From: Candidatus Enterococcus moelleringii
GTDB lineage: Bacteria; Bacillota; Bacilli; Lactobacillales; Enterococcaceae
Assembly: GCF_017377575.1 (NCBI RefSeq)
Contig: NZ_JAFREM010000006.1
Coordinates: 26,214 to 90,213, forward strand
Length of the DNA stretch: 64,000 bases
Direction: 5' to 3'
Positions 15,062-22,829 of the stretch are shown here, piece after piece. Made by a program: the position numbers and the translations under genes. A model generated the notes under the pieces. It searched no databases. It was given only the letters and a program-made list of their open reading frames with translations, and was not told where the DNA came from. Each line of letters starts with the position of its first letter. Within the stretch, counting starts at the first letter, position 1.

Positions 15062-17207
15062 TTTGCTGTTGCTTGATTAATGACTCGGCCACTTCATCCA
15101 AATTCATGTCAATCAACTGCGTTTTGCGAATCGCGTCCAATACCATCAGCGTATCCACCCGGGTAACCGTGCGAACTTCAATCCCTAATTCTTCGGCAAT
15201 TTGGCTGCCAAAGGTTTCTGGCGATCCCATATCCACCAGAATAAGAACACCGCGTCCTTGGTTGTTTTTCTGTACCTGCTCCAGTAAACGGTTGTAAATC
15301 GAGCGGGGACTTTCATCCAAGCTGATGCACAAAGAAGTTAAATGGGACTTGCCCATTAGTTCGTCAGCTACTGCCACCATTTCGGCAGCCACCCGTCCAT
15401 GAGTGACCACGATTACTCCGATGGCATCGCCATAGCGAACCTTCCCGCTGTTGGTAGCTGATAGATACATAGCAATAAAACCGATCTCCTCATCAGGCAG
15501 CTCCATACCGATATATTCCTCAGCCAGCCCAGCCATCCTGCAAGCCAATTGAAACTCTTTAGGATAGTGTTTTTTCACATTGTCTAGATTCGGATTTAAA
15601 ATATGTTCACCTTTACGGATACGTTCAATGGAAGCATTAAAATGCGTCGCTAAGCAAAACAGCAAGGATTTGTCGATCTCGCCCAGTTCTTCCTTAGCGA
15701 TTTTCAGCATTTCCTCTACCATTTGCAGTAGATCCTCTTCTACAATCGTTTGGATGTTATCGGTCAGCTGATTGACCTCTTTGTTGGTTTGAATATTACT
15801 GATGTAGCGGGAGATTTTTTTCTCCATCAGCTTCCAAATAATTGAGTTGATGTCCTTTTCGGAAAAATGATCAGCATGCAGCTTGGCATATTCTGTTTCG
15901 ATAATGCGATACAAGCCTTCTGAAAACTCGTAAGGATCTTTAACTTTCAATTCAGGAATCGGATTTTTTTCAGTTGGGGAAACGATCAAATCTTTCGAAG
16001 AGAAGTAGTCGATTTCTTTGGATGGTGCTTCGGTTTCTTGCAGGACTTGGTTAGAAATCACCAACATTCCTCGATCAATTGTAATCCGTGAATTATCTTC
16101 CAGTTTGTGCATACAAGCTAGGTAGCCTTTAGCACAAGCAACTTGAATTTTACTGCGCAGCTCTCCCACATTGCCGGGATAATGCAACGACAGCAAGCGT
16201 TTCATGGCATCTGAAGTAACCAAAATCTCCCGATTAACTCTTACTGCCTCCTGCCGGAAAAAGGTCTTGATTATATCGTATTTTTCATCAATCCCCCGTG
16301 CCGTTAACGCTGGAATACCAATGACCATCGGAATGCGACGGCGGAAAGTATCTAACAAATTGGTTTCAATATCTTCCGTGGTAGCAGCAATAATCATAAC
16401 CTGCGCACTGCGGGTTTTCTGATCCCCTAAGCGTCGATAGACCCCTTTATCAATCAGTTGAAACAGCATCTCCTGACCATCCGGCGGCATGCGATGAACC
16501 TCATCTAGAAACAAGATGCCACCATTGGCCTGACTGATTAAGCCTTCCCTATCTTCATCGGCACCGGTGAAGGCTCCTTTTTGATAGCCGAAAAGCTGGG
16601 CATTCAATAGCTGCGGATTTTCCGCATAATCGGCACAGTTTAATTCCACAAAGGGCATTTCTTTGGGCTCCAGCTGTTTGCTTAGCAAAGCGAATTTGTA
16701 CATTGCTTCAGCCAAAATACTTTTCCCGACACCGGTTTCCCCGACAATCAAGGTGTGCAGACCAATCGGCGGATACATGGCCGCCGCTTTCGCTTGCTCT
16801 ACTTGAATACTAAGACTGCGTTGTGCACCGATAATGCCAGCAAAGGCTTCATTTTTATTCCGCGACGGCGGTTGGTCCTTTGTGTTATTGTCAGAAATGA
16901 AAATATTGTGCTGCTCAATAAAACTGATCGTACTGTTTAACGTGATCCGATAACCGGAATCAACCAACTGTTTAGTCAGTTGATTCATGCTAATCGTTGG
17001 CTCCGCTTCCAAAATAGCGGTAATTGCTTTTAGTAAAATCGCTTCACGACGCTCTCTGGAATTTTCGATGCCTGCTTTTTTCCTCATAGTGGTGATGCTG
17101 CTGCGAGAAAGTTTTAAGTGTTCAGCCAGTTCTTGATCTGTATAGGGATTTTTTAGATCCTCTGAATCAATCATCTGCACCATACGGGCATATTCGGATG
17201 ATTTCAT
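14955..17207 (-). CDS. LevR-family sigma-54-dependent PTS-regulated activator (frameshifted)
   Basis: Activator that contacts sigma-54 RNA polymerase. Residues 20-50 are an HTH; 130-375 an AAA+ ATPase with Walker A 'GETGVGKS' (156-163), the sigma-54-contacting GAFTGA (211-216) and Walker B 'GGILFLDEVH'. About 500-585 is a PRD with H522; 595-720 an EIIA-Man-like domain with H603 in 'VVTHGRVAAEM'. After about residue 728 the frame turns into unrelated sequence, while the expected EIIB/EIIA part continues in the next frame (14285-15061). The full product would be about 970 residues. PTS phosphorylation of the PRD and EIIA histidines would control it. It probably activates the -24/-12 promoter at 20588-20604. 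The start has GAGGAGG upstream. Confidence 0.85.
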   Translation of the reverse strand: MKSSEYARMVQMIDSEDLKNPYTDQELAEHLKLSRSSITTMRKKAGIENSRERREAILLKAITAILEAEPTISMNQLTKQLVDSGYRITLNSTISFIEQHNIFISDNNTKDQPPSRNKNEAFAGIIGAQRSLSIQVEQAKAAAMYPPIGLHTLIVGETGVGKSILAEAMYKFALLSKQLEPKEMPFVELNCADYAENPQLLNAQLFGYQKGAFTGADEDREGLISQANGGILFLDEVHRMPPDGQEMLFQLIDKGVYRRLGDQKTRSAQVMIIAATTEDIETNLLDTFRRRIPMVIGIPALTARGIDEKYDIIKTFFRQEAVRVNREILVTSDAMKRLLSLHYPGNVGELRSKIQVACAKGYLACMHKLEDNSRITIDRGMLVISNQVLQETEAPSKEIDYFSSKDLIVSPTEKNPIPELKVKDPYEFSEGLYRIIETEYAKLHADHFSEKDINSIIWKLMEKKISRYISNIQTNKEVNQLTDNIQTIVEEDLLQMVEEMLKIAKEELGEIDKSLLFCLATHFNASIERIRKGEHILNPNLDNVKKHYPKEFQLACRMAGLAEEYIGMELPDEEIGFIAMYLSATNSGKVRYGDAIGVIVVTHGRVAAEMVAVADELMGKSHLTSLCISLDESPRSIYNRLLEQVQKNNQGRGVLILVDMGSPETFGSQIAEELGIEVRTVTRVDTLMVLDAIRKTQLIDMNLDEVAESLIKQQQNAVIKSSPDPSHKKAGFRLFLFNGGGLCQIFVRLS

Positions 17208-17359
17208 GTTGTTTTACCTCCTCAACAGATTGAAATGATGATTATAAATGACATTCATTACCATTTATTTCATCGTACTATAAAACTGACTTGACTGAAC
17301 ATCCCATTTTTAACATTTACGGTACCTGGGTGATACCTGACCCTAATAACTTACAAATC

Positions 17360-18616
17360 CTAGGAGGTCGAGGATCTTATACAATATGAAGGTGATTGGG
17401 TTCCCCCTTCAGAAAGGCTGCTGATTAATGAAGTCCCTTCCGGAAACTCAAAACCAACGATCTCCGCAATATGGGTATGAGCCCCGGCCATTGCAGTTGC
17501 ACACCAAAAATAGATGGCAAATACAACAAAGACCGATAGACAAATGTGCAAGATATTTTCTTTCGCAAAGGAAGTAATTCCAATGATAAACCAAGGAACG
17601 GCTACCAATGACGCGGTTGCCAGCATACGGTTACCAGGAATAATCGACATAAAAGTAACGATTGGTGTCATGATTAAGATAGCCGACATAGTTGCTGGAT
17701 TTCCCATGATGGTAGAAGCATCAATTCCGATCCAAACCTCACGGCCCTTCATATACTTAGCAGTGAAAATTTTGGCTTGGTCTGAAATCGTAATTAGACC
17801 TTCCATCATGATCTGAATCATCCGCGGCAGTAAAATCATTACCGCTGCCATGTTAAAACCTAACAGTAAAATTTGACGAATATCATAGCCGGCGATAAAA
17901 CCAATTAACATCCCTAACACTGCTCCTATAACAATTGGTTCACCAAAAATCCCCATGCGACGCTGCATTGTTTCAGGATCGGCTTTAATATCCTTGATAA
18001 CCGGAATTTTTTGCAATAGTTTTACTATCGGAATCCCAATCATTGCCGGTGCGATAATTGCTCCAGTCGGCCAGCTACAGCCGGGAATACCGTAAAATTC
18101 CTGATACATCGGCGCCATTTTATCCGCCCATTTTAAAGAGACTGCCATATAGATACACCCTGCAAGTACTGTGAAAATCACATTGCCGGTCGCGCCATAA
18201 ATTAAGGCTGCACAAGCAGCAAAAGACCAATAATTCCAAAAATCGACCATCAGTGTCTTCGTGAAATTCAAGAAGATCAACGCAATATTCGTAGCAATCA
18301 GTGCAATAATTACCATCCCAGAAGCTGGTTGTCCCCAGGCCATCCCCATCAGGCCCCAACCAACGTCCACCACGTCCAAGTTCCAATTCATTCGTTCAAC
18401 CATCGACATCGTCGCTGGTGACATTTGAGCGATCAGCATATCAACTGTCAAGTTCAATCCAATGAAACCAACTGTTGCTGTTAAAGCTGAACGAACCGCG
18501 TCCCCGACTTTTAATCCTAGAACAAGGCCAATAATCAACAGGGCCACACATAAAATCCCGTTACTTCCTAAGCCTGTAAACCACTGGAAACCTTTATTTA
18601 CTGCTTCAAACATCAA
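17360..18616 (-). CDS. PTS galactitol-type permease EIIC (C-terminus frameshifted)
   Basis: Membrane permease of a Gat-family PTS, about 418 residues with around 10 hydrophobic segments. 'GLGSNGILCVALLIIGLVLGLKVGDAVRSALTATVGFIGLN' and 'AHTHIAEIVGFEFPEG' are typical of GatC-like IIC proteins. The last 12 residues look wrong: at the C5 run 17403-17407 one missing base moves the frame. Restoring it gives an ending 'EGGNPITFILYKILDLLG' followed by a stop at 17343-17345, the usual hydrophobic tail of the family. The true gene is therefore probably 17343-18616. It is fourth in the operon after dehydrogenase, IIA and IIB. Confidence 0.88.
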   Translation of the reverse strand: MMFEAVNKGFQWFTGLGSNGILCVALLIIGLVLGLKVGDAVRSALTATVGFIGLNLTVDMLIAQMSPATMSMVERMNWNLDVVDVGWGLMGMAWGQPASGMVIIALIATNIALIFLNFTKTLMVDFWNYWSFAACAALIYGATGNVIFTVLAGCIYMAVSLKWADKMAPMYQEFYGIPGCSWPTGAIIAPAMIGIPIVKLLQKIPVIKDIKADPETMQRRMGIFGEPIVIGAVLGMLIGFIAGYDIRQILLLGFNMAAVMILLPRMIQIMMEGLITISDQAKIFTAKYMKGREVWIGIDASTIMGNPATMSAILIMTPIVTFMSIIPGNRMLATASLVAVPWFIIGITSFAKENILHICLSVFVVFAIYFWCATAMAGAHTHIAEIVGFEFPEGTSLISSLSEGGTQSPSYCIRSSTS

Positions 18617-18657
18617 TTTCCCCCCATTTCTAAATAATCTACCCCATTTTTATTTAG

Positions 18658-18954
18658 CTAATCACCTTGAAGAATTTGTCGCATTTCTTCCAAAGCTTCG
18701 TCTTTACCGATACCGGAAATAAACGGTACCCCGTTAACCTTTGGTGCATTTAGTTCAACTGTTACAGGTGTCATTAACAAATACATGTCCGGCTTCATTG
18801 TGCTCAATACCGTTTTGATCTCAGTGGCACGGCGTTTGTTCATCTTCACTTCAATGCCCATTTCTTTTGCTAACTTTTTGACCTCATTTTCTCCTGCTGT
18901 CGATGTCGCAAAACCGGCCCCGCACACGACTACTACTGTTTTTACTTCTGCCAT
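18658..18954 (-). CDS. PTS galactitol-type EIIB
   Basis: A 98-residue phosphocarrier. The phosphorylated Cys is C11 in 'VVVVCGAGFATSTAGE', within a P-loop typical of EIIB-Gat/lactose types. 'PDMYLLMTPVTVEL' and 'VNGVPFISGIGKDE' complete the fold. It takes phosphate from the IIA encoded just upstream and passes it to the sugar held by IIC. The spacing to its neighbours is short (27 and 41 bases), consistent with one operon. Confidence 0.92.
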   Translation of the reverse strand: MAEVKTVVVVCGAGFATSTAGENEVKKLAKEMGIEVKMNKRRATEIKTVLSTMKPDMYLLMTPVTVELNAPKVNGVPFISGIGKDEALEEMRQILQGD

Positions 18955-18981
18955 TTTCTTTACCCCTCTCTTTTTTTGTTC

Positions 18982-19476
18982 TTACCGTTGTTCCTCGCGA
19001 ATCGAAAACTCATGATGCATGATTTTTTCGATCGCTTCAGGTGTTTCAGCCTTTAATAAATTAGCAACTACCGCGGAATCTTGAATAATCTCCATTACAT
19101 CTTTTATCATATCTAAGTGGGCATTATTTAAGTTAGCCGCCAACATGAAGACTACTTTCACATCCAAAAAGCAGTCAGGATTTTCCATACTTGCGAACTT
19201 GACACTTTCCTTTAATACCGCGACACCAATACCTTGTTTAAAAATCTGAGAACGTTCACTGTGAGGAATAGCAATTGGTACAGGAGTTGGCACACCTGTT
19301 GGAAATTCACGTTCCCTTTCTAATACTGATTCTCCATACCCCTCACCTACCATACCGTAATGAGCCATTTCTTCTGCTAACTGATAAATCAGGCGATCAC
19401 GCTCTGTTTCTTCGGTAATAATGGCATGGATTTCATTGTTACTAACCATTGGTTCTTTAGGGAATGATTTATCCAA
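18982..19476 (-). CDS. PTS EIIA, fructose/mannitol/galactitol type
   Basis: Phosphocarrier of about 165 residues with the phospho-His in 'VPIAIPHSER' and the family's 'GYGESVLEREREFPTGVPT' segment. It accepts phosphate from HPr-His-P. The longest reading starts at GTG 19485, but that codon touches the AAGGAGG ribosome site; TTG at 19476 is eight bases from it and is preferred. The gene is second in the operon, directly after the zinc dehydrogenase. Confidence 0.9.
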   Translation of the reverse strand: MDKSFPKEPMVSNNEIHAIITEETERDRLIYQLAEEMAHYGMVGEGYGESVLEREREFPTGVPTPVPIAIPHSERSQIFKQGIGVAVLKESVKFASMENPDCFLDVKVVFMLAANLNNAHLDMIKDVMEIIQDSAVVANLLKAETPEAIEKIMHHEFSIREEQR

Positions 19477-19505
19477 ATGTTTCACCTCCTTCGCTTTTTA
19501 CGTTC

Positions 19506-20546
19506 TCATGGAATAATAACGCCCTTGATCATTTTACCTGCGCGCATATCCGCAAAGCCTTGCGCTAAATCCTTCAACTCATATTTATGGGTAATGAACT
19601 TACGAGCATCCAACTGGCGATTTAATACTAAATTCAATGCCTTCCGGTTTACTTCTGGCGAGTAAGCTGAAGCACCATAAACCATAATTTCTTTATAATG
19701 GATTGCGTTAGTATCTAATAGCTTGGCACTAGAAGGATGAATACCGCCAAATAAAATGACTTTCCCACGTTTACGAGCCAAATCTACTGCATCCGCCTGT
19801 GCCTGACCAGCAGGACAAGCACTAATCACCACATCGGCTCCTCGGCCATTGCTTTTCTCTAAAACCATTTCTTTCAGTCGCGGATCTGAGCTGCTCATAT
19901 TTACAACATTATCAAATCCCTGTTTTCGAGCTAAGTTCGCCTTGTCTTCATTCATCTCCACAATCACAACTTCTTTTACCCCACGAATGCGGGCAATTTC
20001 ACTGTGAAGACACCCAATTGTTCCTGCTCCAATTACGACTACTAAATCATCCATGACAATATTGGTGTTCATTTGCGCACATAATACTGAAGATGCCGTC
20101 TCTGCAATAACTGTGACAATCGGATCAATATCGTCAGGAATCGCGTTGAAGCAGCCATGATCAATGATTTCTTTCGGAAAAGCAATATATTCCGCAAAAC
20201 CGCCATCGATTCCTTCCGCAGTTCCGATCATGCGAATGTTGTCGCATAAGTTCTGAATTCCGTTTTGACAATACCAGCATTCACCACACACAACTACCGG
20301 TGCAATCGAAAGACGAGTACCTTCAGGAAATCTTGGATAATGGCTTTCAATTACTTCAGCTGTGATTTCATGTCCTGAAATTGCAGGTAGAATCGAATTC
20401 TTCGATCCACCGCCATAGGTACGCAGGTCTGAACCGCAAATACCGCAGGCAATCACCTTTACTTTTATACCGTCTGCAGGACAAGTTGGTTCCTCTACCT
20501 CTTCGTATCGGACATCATCGGGTCCATACAACACTTCTGCTTTCAT
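19506..20546 (-). CDS. Zinc-dependent polyol/alcohol dehydrogenase (MDR family)
   Basis: NAD(P)-dependent medium-chain dehydrogenase, 346 residues, of the sorbitol / galactitol-1-phosphate dehydrogenase group. Catalytic zinc ligands appear in 'CGICGSD' and 'SGHEI'; the structural zinc lobe is 'CGECWYCQNGIQNLC' with four Cys; the Rossmann motif is 'VVIGAGTIGCLHSEIA'. As the first gene of a PTS operon it is likely to oxidise the phosphorylated polyol to a ketose phosphate, which would feed the RuBisCO-like protein. Substrate is inferred. The ATG has GAGGAAGTG upstream and lies about 40 bases from a sigma-54 promoter. Confidence 0.9.
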   Translation of the reverse strand: MKAEVLYGPDDVRYEEVEEPTCPADGIKVKVIACGICGSDLRTYGGGSKNSILPAISGHEITAEVIESHYPRFPEGTRLSIAPVVVCGECWYCQNGIQNLCDNIRMIGTAEGIDGGFAEYIAFPKEIIDHGCFNAIPDDIDPIVTVIAETASSVLCAQMNTNIVMDDLVVVIGAGTIGCLHSEIARIRGVKEVVIVEMNEDKANLARKQGFDNVVNMSSSDPRLKEMVLEKSNGRGADVVISACPAGQAQADAVDLARKRGKVILFGGIHPSSAKLLDTNAIHYKEIMVYGASAYSPEVNRKALNLVLNRQLDARKFITHKYELKDLAQGFADMRAGKMIKGVIIP

Positions 20547-20587
20547 TGGATCACTTCCTCATTCATTTTTTGCTTTCAACTTTTATA

Positions 20588-20604
20588 AAGCAATTCCTGT
20601 GCCA
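20588..20604 (-). promoter_or_regulatory. Sigma-54 (-24/-12) promoter of the PTS/RuBisCO-like operon
   Basis: On the minus strand the string TGGCAC-AGGAA-TTGCTT matches the consensus TGGCAC-N5-TTGCA/T in all key positions, including the GG at -24 and GC at -12. It is 42 bases upstream of the dehydrogenase ATG. The operon encodes a LevR-type activator with GAFTGA, the expected partner. Confidence 0.88.
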
Positions 20605-20639
20605 ACTTCTATTCAACTTGGTCGAAAGGCGCCAAAACA

Positions 20640-20653
20640 AGAAAGCGTTATCA
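20640..20653 (-). promoter_or_regulatory. Possible catabolite-responsive element (cre)
   Basis: The minus strand reads TGATAACGCTTTCT, which differs from the CcpA-box consensus at about one conserved position. It lies 36 bp upstream of the sigma-54 promoter, suited to repression by CcpA when preferred sugars are present. It is predicted by eye only. Confidence 0.45.
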
Positions 20654-20672
20654 TTTTTTCTGGAATTTTTAG

Positions 20673-20706
20673 CCAAACTTGAAAGCTCCTCAACATTTCA
20701 ATTTGG
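20673..20706. promoter_or_regulatory. Inverted repeat, candidate enhancer for the LevR-like activator
   Basis: CCAAACTTGAAA at 20673-20684 is mirrored by TTTCAATTTGG at 20696-20706, with one unpaired base. Located about 70-100 bp upstream of the -24 element, it is where a sigma-54 activator would bind. Confidence 0.4.
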
Positions 20707-20750
20707 TTTTTCGTCTGTTCATTTTGGTTCTTGTAGAGGACATCCCATGC

Positions 20751-20788
20751 AAAAAAACAGCCAAACATCTGCTTCGACGTTTGACTGT
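20751..20788 (-). terminator. Rho-independent terminator of the RNase J gene
   Basis: On the minus strand ACAGTCAAAC pairs with GTTTGGCTGT (one wobble pair) followed by seven Ts, 12 bases past the RNase J stop. Confidence 0.85.
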
Positions 20789-20800
20789 TACGTACTAATT

Positions 20801-22480
20801 TTATTTCCGGCGTCCTCTGCGTTGATTAGCTTCCATAATCACTGGAAGAATCACGGGACGGCGTTTGGTTTGTTCGAATAGATAGCGGCTTAGTTTGTCC
20901 CGGATGTCTTGTTTTAGCTTGCTCCATTCAAAATCATCAGAATGCAGGTGCTTCACCACGATTTCTTCGGTGATATCGCCGCTTTCTTTCATTAGGTCAC
21001 GGCTGGCTTTTACATAGACGAAGCCGCGAGAAGTGATTTGGGGCGCAGAAACGATTTTTTTGCCTTTACGGTCAATCGTCACAACAATGACAAATATTCC
21101 ATCTTCTGACAAGACTTTGCGGTCACGAAGTACGATATTGCCGATATCCCCAACACCAATTCCGTCGATCATGACGTTGTCGGCTGGTACGCTGCCAGCT
21201 GAGCTCAAGTGTTTGTTCTTGTACTCCAACACGTCACCACGGCCAGTGATAAAGATATCTTTATAAGCCATGCCTAGTTCGTGAGCCAAATCAGCATGAG
21301 CTGCCAGCTGACGGTATTCTCCTTGAACCGGGATGAAGTATTTTGGCGACATAAAGTTCAGCATCATTTGCAAATCTCTTGGATTAGCATGCCCTGAAAC
21401 CCGCAAGTCTTCCGAAATACTCTTCACGATACCGCCTGCGCGATAGATCATGTCTTCGGTCTTAGCTACCGTCGTTTCCATTGCCGTTGTTGGCGTAGTG
21501 GTGATGTACACCAAGTCGCCTTCTTCAATGCGCAGGTTGCGGTGAGAACCGTTGGCCATTTTTTGCAATGACTTGATTGGTTCGCCCATGCGACCAGTTT
21601 CTAAGATGATCAATTCTTCAGGTTTGTATTTCTTCATTTCCTTCAAGGTCACAAACAACTCTTCTGGTACTTCCAGCTTGCCAAGACGCATAGCTGTCCG
21701 GATAATCCGTTCAAAGTCCTGACCGGTTAAAACTACTTTGCGCTGCGCTTTTTTAGCAGCATTCAAAATTTGCTGTACTCGTTGCAGGTTGCTGGCAACA
21801 CAAGCGACAATAATACGGCCATCCCAGTATTTGATGGTGTCGTATACTTCTGCTGCAATGTCACGCTCAGAAGCAACCTGGATCGCATTTTCCGCATTGG
21901 ATGAAGAGCTGAACAGCGCCAATACGCCTTCAGAACCAATCTCTGCCAAACGACGATAATCTGTTGCATACATAGGAATCGCAGTTGGATCAAATTTGAA
22001 ATCACCGGTATAGACAATGCTGCCTTCATCGGTCTTCAAGCTAATCCCCACTGAATCCGGAATCGTGTGGGTTGTACGGAAGAAGCTGACGCTTGCTGTG
22101 CCAAAGTCAATTTCCGTATGCTCATCAATCACATGGAAGTCGTTGAACTTTTTGCTGTCGTCATTGTCCTTCACGTTCAATTTTGCCAATTCGATCGTCA
22201 GCTCGGTTCCAAATACTGGAACATTTACTTGGGATACTAAATATGGCAAAGCCCCAATCGCATCGGCGTGTCCGTGGGTCAAGAATACTCCTGCCACACG
22301 ATCCGCGTTTTCGATTAGATAGGTAAAGTCAGGAATCACAATATCGATTCCCAGTAATTCATTTTCGGGATACTTTAGTCCGCAATCTAGGACAAAAATA
22401 TCGTTATCCACTTCAACCACGTACATGTTTTTACCATTTTCACGCACTCCGCTGAAGGGGATCATTTTGATTGTACTCAA
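20801..22480 (-). CDS. rnjB: Ribonuclease J (J2-type)
   Basis: Beta-lactamase/beta-CASP RNase of the mRNA-decay machinery, 559 residues. The metallo-beta-lactamase motif II reads 'LTHGHADAIGALPYLV' instead of HxHxDH, so the last His is Ala; this variation is found in the J2 paralogues of Lactobacillales, which have weak activity and work in complex with J1. Other family parts are 'TGDFKFD', 'VALFSSSSNAE', the beta-CASP 'SGHANPRDLQMML', and the C-terminal dimerisation domain. The absence of an RpoY-like gene upstream also favours rnjB over rnjA. The paralogue call is by motif only. Confidence 0.85.
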   Translation of the reverse strand: MSTIKMIPFSGVRENGKNMYVVEVDNDIFVLDCGLKYPENELLGIDIVIPDFTYLIENADRVAGVFLTHGHADAIGALPYLVSQVNVPVFGTELTIELAKLNVKDNDDSKKFNDFHVIDEHTEIDFGTASVSFFRTTHTIPDSVGISLKTDEGSIVYTGDFKFDPTAIPMYATDYRRLAEIGSEGVLALFSSSSNAENAIQVASERDIAAEVYDTIKYWDGRIIVACVASNLQRVQQILNAAKKAQRKVVLTGQDFERIIRTAMRLGKLEVPEELFVTLKEMKKYKPEELIILETGRMGEPIKSLQKMANGSHRNLRIEEGDLVYITTTPTTAMETTVAKTEDMIYRAGGIVKSISEDLRVSGHANPRDLQMMLNFMSPKYFIPVQGEYRQLAAHADLAHELGMAYKDIFITGRGDVLEYKNKHLSSAGSVPADNVMIDGIGVGDIGNIVLRDRKVLSEDGIFVIVVTIDRKGKKIVSAPQITSRGFVYVKASRDLMKESGDITEEIVVKHLHSDDFEWSKLKQDIRDKLSRYLFEQTKRRPVILPVIMEANQRRGRRK

Positions 22481-22623
22481 AAATAGCCACCTCTTATATT
22501 TTTTATCTATTAGTTTTACGCTTACTCAGACCCCGTAACAGTTCGGTCTGTGCATATACACTCATTAGCTATTATACATGATTTTTACTGAAAAACCATG
22601 CAGGGCGCTAGAATGGTAAGAAA

Positions 22624-22734
22624 GGCTTCGCAAACTCGCACAGCTTTGGAGCAATAAGACTAAAATTTTGATAAACTGCTCCTCAAGTTTCTCAAAATTT
22701 TCGCTTATTGCCGACAAAGTTAGTTTGTTAAGCC
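22624..22734. repeat. Imperfect inverted-repeat (hairpin) element in a gene-free stretch
   Basis: The 349-base gap between RNase J and the next gene (22481-22829) holds this element. Outer arms GGCTT..CAAACT..CTTTG are mirrored on the right, and the inner arms GCAATAAG..AAAATTTTGA (22651-22671) and TCAAAATTTT..CTTATTGC (22692-22711) pair over 18 of 20 positions around a 20-base loop. It is not followed by a T-run. It could be a MITE-like intergenic repeat or a structured RNA. I saw no other copy in the window. The rest of the gap shows no coding signal. Confidence 0.6.
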
Positions 22735-22792
22735 GGACACCATTAAAATCGGTTTAATAAGCTTTCTAATTGTGAATAACTATGCTTTCTTC

Positions 22793-22823
22793 AAACTAAA
22801 AAAAGAAGACACACAGTCTCCTT
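22793..22823 (-). terminator. Weak rho-independent terminator of the deacetylase-like gene
   Basis: On the minus strand GGAGAC-TGTGT-GTCTTC forms a short stem followed by TTTTTTT. Confidence 0.5.
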
Positions 22824-22829
22824 AATTTA

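Noticed and set aside
19501..20546. Threonine dehydrogenase or plain alcohol dehydrogenase as identity of the first island gene
   Set aside because: Sequence supports only the zinc MDR family; PTS context favours a polyol-phosphate dehydrogenase, so no gene symbol is given.
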